This document shows, in pieces, positions 20,173 through 31,322 of a stretch of 64,000 nt of DNA. Origin of the DNA: Dendrophyllia cribrosa (taxonomy: Eukaryota > Cnidaria > Anthozoa > Scleractinia > Dendrophylliidae); assembly GCA_024195265.1 (NCBI GenBank), contig JAJLRJ010000003.1, positions 31,162,143-31,226,142 of the forward strand. The letters run 5' to 3'. A model generated the notes under the pieces. The model saw nothing but the letters and a program-made list of their open reading frames with translations, did not search any database and had not been told where the DNA came from. The position numbers and the translations under genes are program-made. Position 1 is the first letter of the stretch, and every line of letters starts with the position of its first letter.

Positions 20173-21748
20173 CCCCCCCCCCCCCCCCCCCCCTGTTCCT
20201 GTCATTGTCTGTTCTTCTGTCTGTGACGCTTCACAAAGTCACGCGCTCTGACGTCTTGAAATGCGGTAGACCCCGCATAAATAGCCATCCTGTTTTATAA
20301 GAATAAACTAAAAAATAAACCAATAGAATGCAATTGTGTTACAGTTACGGCATTTCTTTATGTAACGGCTTGTATTGCATGCAACATGGTTTGTTTTCGC
20401 AACTTGATAAAGCTCACCGGGTCTTGTTTTAGCTTGGCATAGACGTCTCCAATTTCTTTCCAAGACGTCTGTGCTCAGCTCAGGCTATCTTTGTTTGGAG
20501 ACTATTCAGTTCAATTCAGACCAGTGAAGACTTTTCACGACCAAAGATGGGTGCGAGCTTAAAAGTCTGAATCCCTTACCTTTGTATCGAGGTTGGCATC
20601 GATAATTTCGTGCACATAGCGTGGGGGCGATGTGAATCCGTAATCTTTTTGTGGCACGTGATCTGTCACTTCGGCTATGGATAAAAGCTGGCGTTACACA
20701 AACGAGGATATGTTGCAATGGCCTTTTAGTGAAATGTTTATCACTTGTTGTCTGAAGTCACGTCGAACTTGATACAAAACATAGGACTCCAGTCGAATAG
20801 TACACTCACTGGGAAATCAACATTTTAATTTGCGTATTTCTTGTGAAAAACCGTGAAATCCCGGTAATAAGCCCTGGGCTTATCCAACTTCGTAAGGGTT
20901 TTTTGGCTGGCAAGCAAAAAATATTGTAATAAATAAGCGTTGTTCTACTAAATTTGGTGCAATAATGTTTTGTTACCAAACTGATGGGCCTAAATTAACC
21001 GGTGGGGGGGCTATAACCGGTAACTGAAAAGCGCCTGTTGTCTACCTGCGAAACGTTTCCATGCCCAACGGGGCAACCCCATTATAAATATTATCCCCCC
21101 CCCCCCTTCAATACATAGTATAAAAGCTTTTCATGCCGGGGCGGGAGATTGGGTGATTTTGGGACGTTAGACAGGCTGTTTTGTAGGATAAACATGAGGA
21201 TACTTGCCAAAATTTTTCAGCGTGCCTTTCAAATCCGTTCCTTGTCTTAGAGCCCCAGGTCTAGAAAAACAACTTTTTCAATATAATTCTAATTCAGTTC
21301 AAAATTTTTCAACGTGTAGAGCCCCAGATCTATAAAAACAACCATTTAAACTTTATTCTAATTCAATTCAAAATGGAACTCTTCCCGCTTCAGCCGTAAA
21401 ACTACACTGTGTCACAGATAAACCAATTATCTTTTATTGAACTACTTTATACAGTACATGGTATCCTGTGCTCTATGCTAGGCTCTCAAATGAGTAACAC
21501 TTCTAATCTTAACTACCTAAAGAATTCAAAAATACATTGTATTTATGCATAACATTCAAATTTCTCTTTGTATACATTTCCTACACTATAAAATTGTTGC
21601 AAAATTATCATTGCTAGGCACAGATATCCGCCTAAGCCCTGTGTTGTAAATGAGAAAATAATATTCCTACTTTTAAACAGTTGTAGTCAAAGCTAATTTG
21701 GAATTGGCCTGTGTAGCAAGGGCTGGTTTATTGATAGCGTGTCCTCAA
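20173..21748. other. Duplicated flank, unit 1
   Basis: Aligns to 37046-38540 in the second unit, interrupted there by the LINE end at about 37455-37640. The only coding hint is the candidate exon at 20580-20687. The segment 20410-20480 contains an inverted pair AGACGTCTCCAATTTC and CCAAGACGTCT. The poly-C at 20173-20193 is a length variant of the 73-base C-run at 36973. Confidence 0.55.
20580..20687 (-). pseudogene. Candidate conserved exon, unit 1
   Basis: Minus-strand frame with EVTDHVPQKDYGFTSPPRYV followed by HEIIDANLDTK, ending at a good donor (AAG/GTAAGG). The unit 2 counterpart at 37406-37690 keeps the frame as HEIIDANPARYNG and ends at AATG/GTAAGT. Unit 1 is therefore missing about five bases, giving a frame difference just before the donor. 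Acceptor is uncertain (GCCAG near 20688 or CCATAG near 20675). The reading suggests an old protein-coding exon decaying in both copies, or a 5' exon of the beta-helix gene. Function not recognised. Confidence 0.25.
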
Positions 21749-21756
21749 CATTTTAG

Positions 21757-21757
21757 C

Positions 21758-21793
<36 letters not shown>

Positions 21794-22096
21794 GGGGACT
21801 CCCATATAAAAATGACGGGGGTGCTCGTCGTACCTTTTAGGGGTTAAAATTTGTAGATTGGTACCGCTTAGGGTACTAAAATCTAAAATGACCACCGTTA
21901 GACTCATCGCGGTACCTTTTAGGGTATGAGCCAAAAAATATGACAATATGACATGTGCTGTTTTAGAATTGGTACCTCTTAGGGGTAAAATTGTTTTGAG
22001 CCACGCCCATCAAACGAGATTCTGGTACCTTTTAGGGTGTTTTTCTAAAATTTCCGACGAGCACCCCCGTCATTTTTATATGGGAGTCCCCCCGGG
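21757..22096. mobile_element. hAT-like MITE, 8 bp TSD CATTTTAG
   Basis: 340 bp between exact duplications CATTTTAG (21749-21756, 22097-22104). Perfect inverted ends start CCCGGGGGG with a long G-run. Inside them the arm ACTCCCATATAAAAATGACG and its continuation GGGGGTGCTCGTCG are matched in reverse at 22050-22090. Repeats of GGTACCTTTTAGGG fill the middle. Absent from the equivalent part of unit 2. No coding potential. Confidence 0.85.
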
Positions 22097-22295
22097 CATT
22101 TTAGCCCTATAAATAAACCAGTGCCTGCTCAGAGACTAATTAGTAATAGCAGCAAAAAAAGAAATTCAAAATGACAATTTTACAAGAATATTAGTTAATA
22201 ACTAACAATGCAACTAGAATAACTGGGGGCACTCAGTTGATAAAAAAAGCAGAACAGAAATGAAGAATTCCAACATCAATTATTTGAGCAAATAA

Positions 22296-22582
22296 GGGAA
22301 AGTTCATTTAATATGACAGGGGGGGGGGGGGATGAAGATATTGAGGGGGGGGGGGGCTCCAAAAATTTTTAGACACCCGAAGGGGGGCTCTGAAAAAATT
22401 GTTGGGCTAGGAAGGGGGCTAGGAGGGGGTCTGAAGTTTTTACGACTACCAAGGGTGGGGGGGGGGCTCCTAAAAAATTGAACCGCAAGCGAGGGGGGGC
22501 TGCTAAAATTTCAAGCTTCGAGTTTCAATATCTTCACCCCCCCCCCCCCCCCCCCCCCTTGTCATAATAAATGAACTTTCCC
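22296..22582. mobile_element. Harbinger-like MITE, TAA TSD
   Basis: 287 bp with inverted ends GGGAAAGTTCATTTA and complement, flanked by TAA on both sides (22293-22295, 22583-22585). Unit 2 has the uninterrupted site GAGCAAATAAGTGTTAG at about 38573-38590, with one TAA. A 3 bp TWA duplication and GGG termini fit PIF/Harbinger. The interior is dominated by G-runs followed by C-runs. Confidence 0.85.
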
Positions 22583-22804
22583 TAAGTGTTAGTGGAAAAC
22601 AATATTCCAACTTTGACTTAAAAGTTGGAATTGTCTAAAAATGCTCTGCAATGGATTTGGTTTTCACTGTCTAGAGGTCCATTGTGGTAATTACACTGTA
22701 AGTTAACTCTGACAGGTAAAAAAACATCTAGCGCCGGTTATTTCAACAAAGTTTAGACTGTGTTTAGCAATGTTTAATAAAACCGTGGTCTAAATCACTT
22801 TTGA

Positions 22805-23125
22805 CATAAGAACTATAGTAAACTTCATTGTTCTGTGGCTTTGGCTCTTTCCCACATAGATGGTTCATATAAAAATATTATTAAAATAAAGAAAATCCAT
22901 TTGCGTCAAATAAATTTTAGGAAATGTTCGTGCTTAACCAATCAGAATAGCAGAAGACAACAGCTAATTATGTTGCTTCTTTGATGAAGTTCCCCAAATC
23001 CAATATCTTTTAAAATTTGCATGCTGTGCGATTGGGTCTTAAATTACTTGAAACCTTACAAAAATTGGACAAAAAGCACCTTGAACCTTAACTTTTGAGC
23101 AATTTTTTAGTCTAGGCCAATGAGT
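22805..23125 (+). repeat. Interspersed repeat family X, copy 1
   Basis: Highly similar by eye to 51238-51612, including AAATCCATTTGCGTCAAATA, AGGAAATGTTCGTGCTTAAC and GTGCGATTGGGTCT. It begins where the homology between the duplication units stops, so it marks the unit 1 edge. No coding frame and no visible terminal repeats; class unknown. Confidence 0.6.
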
Positions 23126-23129
23126 TCTT

Positions 23130-24560
23130 ATTAAGGAGAACCTTATGTCGTAGATGGGCATGGGTAGCTTTTAAACATCGAGATGACGCAAAGGGTGACT
23201 TTTTGTGTCCAATGACAAATTTTGATATCCATCACCAGGAGCCCATCTGATGGCTCATCTGAAGAGTGTAAGTCTAAGTGTTAACTATCTTTTTTGAAAT
23301 GTAAGGTAAGCATTAGTGTTAGTGTTGTTTTTAGGTTAGGGTAAACGCACCTGTTTATCTTTACTTAAAGAGCAGAATTTCGGGGACACTTCGTGACGTT
23401 TATTGTCTGAATTTTTGAAAACAAGTGATGTTGAAGTTGAGTTGAAGAGCAAGAGGACACTTTGTGACGCTTATTAAATTTGTCATGCATCTAATTATCT
23501 GCAATCCTGAACATAATTTGTGTCGGGGAGGGTAATTTTTACTCCAGTATAAAAGGGACGACGATATGGTAGGGATATTAGAGAAAATCACTGCTGTCAA
23601 TGTTATTCCGATACATTTTAGGAAGGAGCGGAATTACTCCAGAAAAAATATGCTGACAGGAACAACTTTTCAGAAAGAATTGTTACCTCTTAGAGAGTGA
23701 TCAGCATCAAATTTCTCCTTGTAACATCAATGCCTTATCAATCAAAAAGGTCATGAGAATTAAGGACATGATCACACAAGATGAATTCTCTTGATATATA
23801 AACAATCTCTCCCCACTACTTCAATAGGAAATGTATAGGGACAAGAAATAAGAATTAATTTTTTTTAAAGGGTTAAAGTAAGTATTTGTATTGGGGGAAC
23901 TCTGTAAACATAACAATAAACTGCAAGGTAGTTTTCAGTTCTTGCCGTCGTCTTTACCTTGCTACACCGTGCTGACGAGCTCCAATAAGGGCGAAACAGC
24001 TGTTCACGGTTGCAACCCTACTTTATCGATTTCTGTCGTATTGGTGTCTCGCAAAGTCAACTTCTTTACGTAGTCAGATCAGCTTTGCAGTTTATTGTTA
24101 TGTTTGTTCATTTTTCGGCTGATTAGGTCTTTTGTAGATCCCTCGTATCGTTAGCAGCATTATCGTTTGCAGTCCTTTGCAGATTTTACTTTTGGAACTC
24201 TGCAATTCGGCCAGGAATATTATTGGAGAGAACCTTATGTCGTAGACGTGCATGGGTAGCTTTTTTAATATTCAGATGTTGGTGAAAGGTCAGATCTGCG
24301 ATCAGGCGCCCCTTTTTGGAGCGAAAGTCGGCGGAAGCGCGAGAAGGGAAAAAAAAAGAACGCGTAGACGTGCATGTGTAGCTTTTTTTAATATTAAGAG
24401 GTGGTGAAGGGCGACTTTTGTGCAAGGGGAGGGTAAGTTTCGAACATTAAACGGTCGTCGTTTTACCAGCAGATAATCTTTTAAAGAGCAAGTCAGCGCC
24501 CTGGATTTTGAACAGTACCATTTTAACTTGGAAGCCTTGTTCCTTTCCACGATGATCACA
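23130..24560. other. Repeat-derived intergenic sequence
   Basis: No gene. GAACCTTATGTCGTAGA(C/T)G(T/G)GCATG with the following GGGTAGCTTTT recurs at about 23138, 24228 and 24361 (partial) as short direct repeats. 23930-24190 contains a dispersed repeat (GCTACACCGTGCTGACGAG, then CGAAACAGCTGTTC, then TCTGTCGTATTGGTGTCTCG) that also occurs at 44093-44262 (reverse) and 44325-44485 (forward). Confidence 0.45.
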
Positions 24561-24570
24561 TGTGAACTAG

Positions 24571-24848
24571 AGCGGTTTTCATTTGAGTGTCATTAAGCCA
24601 AAAACCAAAGTTATTACTCTGACTAATCACAAAACACGTCGCCAGACAATCCAATGAACCAATCAGAACTCGAAGCAAATACAAGTTGACGGCGCCAAGC
24701 GCGGAAAAACGCGTGTGACCAAGTCACAATTAGGTTTGATATTACTTCTGATTGGTTGATAAAGCGGCGCGAGATTTTTTAGCAAATCACAAAGCATAAT
24801 AATGCGAAACCAAACCAATCGCGAAATTACTTTCGACAATTGAAAAGA
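24571..24848 (+). repeat. CCAAT-rich MITE family, copy 1
   Basis: One of four copies in the window (also 47044-47299, 50978-51227, 58741-58972). Shared words are AACCAATCAGAACTCGAAGC, GCGGGAAAACGCG (here GCGGAAAAACGCG), GGCGCGAGATTTTTTAGC and CAAATCACAAAGC. This copy has left end AGCGGTTTTCATTTGAGTGTC and right end TTTCGACAATTGAAAAG, an imperfect inverted pair. It carries several CCAAT and ATTGG words. Non-coding. Confidence 0.7.
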
Positions 24849-24859
24849 GAGATTGTTCA

Positions 24860-26024
24860 TACTTCTGCCCTTTAATTGCCGGTGTACTCCAGAAAACTGT
24901 ATTGTATTGAACTTCTATACAATGAAAAGACAGTGTTCTGTACAAATGCTTCATAGATTTTACTATACTAGCTGCCTACTCAACAATTTCTTAGAGTGAT
25001 TTTCCTCAGACCGTGAAACAGTTTCTAGTAGTTAGCGTATAATAGTCAAATAGACACAAAAGAAAACAATGGAAATAAGATCTACTAACCTCTATTAGTG
25101 TACTAACTATTTCACGGACTGAGGAATAATCACTCTATTGCAATGTGAATTTGTCAAATTTCTCTATCCGCTACCGATGTATTTGTAAACTACAAAATTT
25201 GAAAAAAATATCATAGCAAGCACAGCTATCTGCAAACCCTGAGAATGGAACAAAGTTTCTTTGTTACTTACTTTACCTATGTGTATGGAGGGCACCTGCC
25301 TATACCGGCTGTTGTAAATATACCTACTCTTACGTTTTTCTTATCTTTTTATCTAGTCCAGACTTAAAGTTTTGTGTATTGAGTTGAAGTGTAAACTGAT
25401 AAAAAACATAAAAATCCAAACACAACATTTGTATTCAAATAGAAGACAGAATATACTGCGGTTAGTGGCTTGGTCTAACCAGGGATAAAAGGTAATGGTC
25501 ATGTTTTCTTTGATATACTTGTAAATGCATTAAAATATGTATTATCCATGCCTAGTTTCCAGGCGAAACTGCTATTCGTTTCGGATCACCGAAATACTTA
25601 GCCGTGAAGGCCTGTGAAAGCTAAAAAACCCGTACATTTCCTGGGTAATATTATACGTACCGTATTGTGCCGTCACTCTTCATAAATCGGATGATAGACA
25701 AGTCTCCTTTTAAAAATGCACCTCTACTAAGGGTTAAGCGGACGTAGACACCTAAATAGTAGCTAAAATAGTAATGTATACTGTGAATAGGAACAGCTGT
25801 ATTAAACACACACTTATAACTGAAATTTTCGCCAGTGAAGAGGAATTCTAAACCAAACGAAAAAGAAAAAAACACAATAAGGAGAGGTCTTTCTTGTCAA
25901 TCTCAATAACAATTGTGAAGCAATGTTAACAAGGAGCCTAGGCATCCGATACCAACAAGTTTTCGTATTTTAAAACAACAGAACATAATGTCATCAACTC
26001 CTAATGTACATGCTTGAAAACCAT
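24860..26024. other. Intergenic between duplication units
   Basis: AT-rich, no supported gene. CACTCTATTGCAATGTG at 25131-25147 and TTAGAGTGATTTTCCTCAGACCGTGAAACAG at about 24990-25022 form a loose inverted pair (AGTGATTxxTCCTCAG against CTGAGGAATAATCACT). This suggests a small MITE at about 24992-25136. Confidence 0.35.
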
Positions 26025-27270
26025 CTAGTGCATAACCAGGTACAGTGATGTTACCATAGTAACGTGAAAGTTACGACTGAGCGACAAATTCCAAGCGATA
26101 GCTCCGCTTAACAGTGTAAGATCGCTATCACCTGTGATGAAAGACCACACATCTCCCTTGTACACCCCGGACGGGCTCACTTCAGCATCCACACGCCAGT
26201 AATACTCCTTTTTAGGAACCAGACTTATCTTTAGGTGGAAGACGTTGCTCTCGTTTTCAACCAACCCACGGTACTCCGGTGAGTGTGGCGTGGCTCTACT
26301 TACCCCCTCCCTGCTAGTGCCAAAATACACCCGATGAACCGATGCTCCGTAAGCATTCAGCCACATCAGAGTGTCCCTCCTGTCCGGCTTAATGTTTACA
26401 CTGTTATCCGGGGGGACAGGGGTGCTTGTCTTGTAAAGCTGACGCCCTGGAATCCAATAGTGCGTCAATTCGGGGTCATAATTATACGGTCCTACATTGT
26501 GCTGTAAGTACGTTGAATTGGACAGAGGCCGAAAATCGAAGTTGTCTGGATCAACAAGCTGCTTGCTGACATTTGAAATCACGTTGTACTTAACGACACG
26601 TCCCGCGAGCGGGTACAACTTCCCTCCGTGTGTACCACCGTCTGCTACATCAGCCGCATTGTACATGACCAAGCTATCATTGTTGATGGGCACAGGATTT
26701 TCGCGCACGTAGCGTAAGACGCACAGAGCGCATTTTGATCCTTGATGGTCACCATACTTATCGAACCGCTTCTCAAATACTAGGTTGTGTAGCACCGTGT
26801 GGTAGTCTCCTTTGACCATCATTCCGCCGCACTTCCAGACCACGTTCCTTCGTGATGTTCCGTTACGTCCAATTCTAGGTGGTTGCCCGTCAAACCGTAG
26901 CCCATATTTGGGACTGGAATGTACCCAGTTTTGCTCTAACAGCGCATGCGTCTGAGGCCCTATCATGGTTTGGACGTGACTGCCGTCATTCTGTAAAGAA
27001 ACCACAAGCACGCCGTGGTGTTCAAAGAACGGATAAGTTTATCCAAAGAATAAAATACAGTATTAAGAAATAAACGGCAAGATACTACAAAAGCGCTGTG
27101 ATTGGTTGAAATCCATTTAGAATAATTTAAAAGAAACACAGAATAATCACGGGGGTGGGAATTCTTTAAAATTCACGTTGCCGCAAAACAATGTGGAGTA
27201 GACTGATTAACGGAGTTTTCACATACAAAAATTGTTTTTTTTCTCGGGCTGAAAAAAGGATTGGTCGTAT

Positions 27271-27579
27271 TGGCCACTCCGAAAAATACCATAATACTCT
27301 TTTATGTGCAGGCTCAGCCTCGCCGGGGTGTAATTATTCAAGTCTCCTTTGTTAGAATGGCACAATGGAATTCAGAGTACATGTAGGAATGCTAGGACGT
27401 AGCATTGTGTCTTCGCATACAAATGTGCACCGTATGCAAATTTCTACGAAGTTGAAGCATAGCACGTGCAGTTCGTGCTGAAAACAAAAGAAATTGGAAA
27501 AATGAGGCTTACATCGAGTACCACCCAAACCTGCACTTTAAAGAGTATTATGGTATTTTTAATCGTTTCTGGAGTGCGC
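27271..27579. mobile_element. MITE in copy B intron, absent from copy A
   Basis: About 309 bp with inverted arms AAAATACCATAATACTCTTT and its complement, and outer CACTCC/GGAGTG. Copy A's intron has GGTCGTATTGCGTGG uninterrupted at about 11548. Flanking duplication is not exact, so superfamily is open. No coding frame. Confidence 0.6.
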
Positions 27580-27602
27580 AATTGCGGGATTGGGAGGGGT
27601 GC

Positions 27603-27634
<32 letters not shown>

Positions 27635-28365
27635 ACGAGGGGTTCTACTGTATCTTGTAAGCTTTTCTCGTTTTAACAAACTAATAGTTTTTAACTTTAA
27701 CCTAGAAATTCCATCGATGGACTAGGAATTCCTCTATTACATCTAAATGCCATTCTTTCGTTACTTGGGATCGGTTTAGGAATTATCTCGTCAACGTCTT
27801 AAAGGATCGAAAAATGCAATCACAGGTTTGTAGACGAATGTGTTTAACATTTTGTGACAGAACAGTGGCGTATCCAGTCTCCATCGTAAAAGAGGTGGGG
27901 TGGGTGGGGGCATTTGTGGGGGACTTATCGGGGGGGGGGGGGGGGGGGGGGGGGGTAGGGGGGCTCCGTAGATTCGCCATTGCTGTGTTGTGCCGTAATT
28001 GATGTTTTTATTTTCCGCCCTTCCCGAGTTTCTGCGTGGACATTTTCTTACTCACGTCTTCGGATGAGTAGATAAAGAGCGATCACTCCCAGGATATATA
28101 TTAAACCATTATAGCATATATATAAATACATCATAAATATATACCATAATATAAATATATCATAATCAGAGCCAGCCGTTATGACTTATGACCATTAAAG
28201 AGCGTTTGTGGTGTAACAGCTGTCAACCTCACTAAACGGAAATATTTTCATTTCCAGGTACTGGAGAAGTGAAACCGTCATGCATATGGGCTCTCAAAGG
28301 GTCTCAATCTGTTGTAACTTTTATGATAATTGACGAGAGTACTTAAAGAAGGGATTCGATATCAC

Positions 28366-28801
28366 CAAGAGAGGATGAACTAAGAGAAAACTAAGATTGA
28401 AGAAACACATGAATATTTATTGAATATACTTTTTAATGATATTCCTGTGATTTTTACATATTTTTATAATAATTAGTTTTTTCATTGATGTTTATTTTTA
28501 TTTATTTATTTATTACTGTAGTGATGTATATTTTTTATTTATTACTAGGAGATCCTTAATATAGGGTTAACCTCTGGGTTTCCTTTTTCATTATATCCAT
28601 TCTAGGTATTTTGAAATAAAGTATTGTATGTAGAACAAATCCCCCATACATGGGCCTCTTTCAATGATAATTTTTTTTCAATCTATTTTTAGCGCGTAGT
28701 CATACTGCGCGGCTATTTTAAGGAAGACACCTGATTGGTCAGTTGTAATGACGTAATGAAATTTAAGAGTTGGCGGCTTTGCTGTTCTGGGCCCCATTTC
28801 T
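28366..28801. other. 436 bp replacement segment in copy B exon 1
   Basis: Identity with copy A stops at CGATATCAC (28365) and resumes at AAAACATTG (about 28802). Between them copy A has 162 bp of exon and donor and copy B has 436 bp of AT-rich sequence including TTTATTTATTTATTTATTAC. No inverted termini or target duplication were found, so it looks like an indel or gene-conversion scar, not a clean transposon insertion. Confidence 0.7.
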
Positions 28802-29980
28802 CAAAACATTGTTAGCTGCCGTCCAATCGTTATACTCGAACAAATTGTTGTCAAGAGTCACGTTTAATCCACTATACTCCAATACGGCGCCATCCGTGCC
28901 GAAAAACGTGTTGTTGAAAAATGTCAGCGTGTTGACTCCCGTCTTTTTGATATCTGCGTTCACTTTGGTCCACTGAGCCGGCGCTGCCACTTGAAGCATG
29001 CGCCGTGTGTATGAAGGGTAGCTAAAGTTAAGCGAGTTGAACGTTAGGTTGTTGATAAAGTTATTCTCGGTGTCCAGTGTAGAGGCCCAAAGTGTTGTTC
29101 CAAAGAAGGTCAGTTTTTGGAAAATCACGTGACTGCAGTCGGTAATGTTAAATGCATACGTCATCACTTTACCTCTGACGTCACGTCCTTCGGGGGATTG
29201 GCCATCAGGTGTCATAACGTACACTGTCTGTGTTGCTTTGTCATAAAACCACTCCTCAGGTTGGTCAAGAAACTCCAACTTGTCCTCCAGGAAGTACTGG
29301 TTAATAGCAGGAATAAACTTGATAGGACCGAAAGTGTCGTGATACATGAAGGATGGAGTACCGGGCGTGTGGCGCTGAACAATGGCGTTGAATGTGTTAA
29401 AGCTTCCAATATTAAGGATTGCCACGGCTCCTGTTGCGTTCAGACCACTTCCTGCTAAGTTCTTTAGGCCATTGTCTACCATGACGCCTCGTGTGGACTT
29501 GTTTGATGATTTTGCCCAGTAACTGGAATTGAAAACTGTTTTATCGGACCACAGTGCATTTGGCCAGCGCGCGTTGGTCATCATCGTACTATCAATGAAT
29601 AACTGCCAGATGTCTTGATCTATGACTGCCTTGTATGCACCGCTATCATCCTTTACCCATCCCCCCTTGGGTTTTAGCTGAATGGTGCCATCAATGATTG
29701 GATACTCATCTTCAAGTCCCCGGATGACCATGGGCTTGTCAGGGGTGCCATGCTTGTTTGTGATAGTCACATGTTCATGGTAACGGCCTCCCGGGATAAC
29801 ACACTCGTCCCCAGTTTCACTCAGCTTATCAATACAAGACTGTATGCTGGTAAAAGCAGGAGAGGGTTGTCGCACATGTATTGTATCCAGGATATTGGAA
29901 TTGCCATAAACAGTACCCAGTAAGGAAATACACACCAGGGATACAAATAGAAGTGAAGATTGTGTCGTATCTCGGGTCAT

Positions 29981-30264
29981 GACGTCCTATTGAGAAAGCC
30001 AAAAGCACAGTTAAACAAATAAGAACGATTGAAGGTAAAGTCACATGATCAAAAGTCTTTTCTTGAGAGACAGGTTGCAAACATGTGTAATGTGAAATTT
30101 CTACTGCATTTTGTTTTTTTGGTGGGCGAGCGCTGAATTTAGTGTTTGGTCGCCATTTTGGTTTTGTACAACGTCGGGGGTTAGGAGGAGGGGGGGGGGG
30201 AGGGGGGGGGGGGAAGAAGCTCTCCCCCTCCCTCCTCCTTCGCCTTCCAGCCTGACTCCTACAC
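29981..30264. other. Upstream flank of copy B
   Basis: Aligns to 16182-16490 upstream of copy A, including TTGAAGGTAAAGTCAC, AGTGTTTGGTCGCCATTTTG and CGCCTTCCAGCCTGACTCC. It is interrupted at about 30265 by the composite insertion. A G-rich run lies at about 30185-30215. Confidence 0.6.
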
Positions 30265-30797
30265 GGTCAAGCCCAAATCATGCCGTCCAGAAGGACGTCG
30301 GACACCTTATTCAGACTTATATAACGGAGTAACTGGTTAGCTTTCAGTTGAGGTTAGGGGTAGCAGTTTATATAGTTAAATTTAGGACTAAGCAACCCGA
30401 GAAGCTAGGTGGTACAGTGGTACGGTAGGCTATGTAAGCCTAAAATATAAACTATCAGCAAAACCACAGCGACAAACCGTTGAATGGTGCCGGATTTCCC
30501 AGTTGTAGACTTGGACATACGAGGGGGAGGGGCTGGGGGGGCTGCAGCCCCCTCCCCCAGTCGTAAAAAATATAGTATTATTCGGGCAAAACTGGTCGAC
30601 TATTCGGGAGCACCACAGACACAGAAAAATTACTGAATTATTTTGTGATTCAATGTCTTAAATTAATTGTTTTTATTTCATAACTCACATTACCCACTCA
30701 ACTTTCTAACCGAGCTCTATACTACATCGATCATATCAATAATCATTGATGTGATAGCTCCACCCCCCACAAGATGCTAACCGCGTGAGCAGACATA

Positions 30798-31322
30798 GGC
30801 CCTATTTACATGGAAAGGGGATGATCCTAGTGCTAGGATCCTCCCAGCGCAACATGTTTTCTACTTTCAGATTACATGCGAAGGGTTGCACTTGGCCCTA
30901 GCGCTAGGATCATCCGAGCTCCATGTAAACGACCTCGGGAGCCCCAAGGTTTAAATCTTTGCTTTTGTTATTGTCGCCCACCGTCTTGGTTTGCAACCGC
31001 GCCGAACTCAAAGGTACAGGGGCCACAGGGCCGTAGCCAGTATGAGGCAAACCGAGACGCTTGCCTGAGTCATTTTTTCATTTTTTTTTCCGGGAAAGTG
31101 TTTTTTTTAAAGGAGAAAGTAAGGCACTACCAGCAAATAACCATGGATATTGCCTCAGTCCTTATTTTTTTTCTGGCTACGGCCCTGAGCCATCCTGCCG
31201 AATTTTTCACGTAAACCAAATGAAAAGTTGATCCTGGATGCCGCATTTACGCATGTAAACAAAGTGAACCTTCTAGGATCATCCTAGCATTAGGATAATC
31301 TTCTTTCCATGTAATTAGGGCC
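30798..31322. mobile_element. MITE with GATCCTAG repeats
   Basis: Inverted ends GGCCCTATTTACATGGAAAG and complement CTTTCCATGTAATTAGGGCC. Multiple GATGATCCTAG / CTAGGATCATC words lie in both subterminal regions. A second element (31026-31187) sits inside. Confidence 0.65.
31026..31187. mobile_element. CAGGGCCGTAGCC MITE (hAT-type ends)
   Basis: 162 bp with inverted ends CAGGGCCGTAGCCAG and CTGGCTACGGCCCTG; subterminal TGCCTGAGTC pairs with the right-hand TTGCCTCAGTCC region only loosely. Such CAGGG(C)CGTAGCC ends are common among hAT-derived MITEs. An exact 8 bp duplication is not visible. Confidence 0.6.

Larger units (their letters stand above)
26025..29980 (-). pseudogene. Parallel beta-helix protein, copy B, exon 1 truncated
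   Basis: Second copy of the gene at 9921-16181. Exon 1 (29980 down to about 28802) is nearly identical from the ATG and signal peptide through NDWTAAN; exon 2 is 26025-26990 with its acceptor (TTTACAG) intact. However, the bases that encode the last ~52 residues of exon 1 and the GTAAGT donor in copy A (14840-15001) are replaced here by unrelated sequence (28366-28801). Translation would run into the foreign sequence and stop after 405 residues, before the Fn3-like part. The C-terminal tail after GDVWSFITGDSD also differs from copy A. Both remaining exon frames are open, so loss is recent, or a shortened secreted product is still made. Confidence 0.75.

Noticed and set aside
19923..20300. 125-codon ORF of YYILRQKLLHFG type (and 16512-16899, minus)
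   Set aside because: Translation of the inverted terminal repeat words TTACATTTTGCGTC; no independent coding signal.
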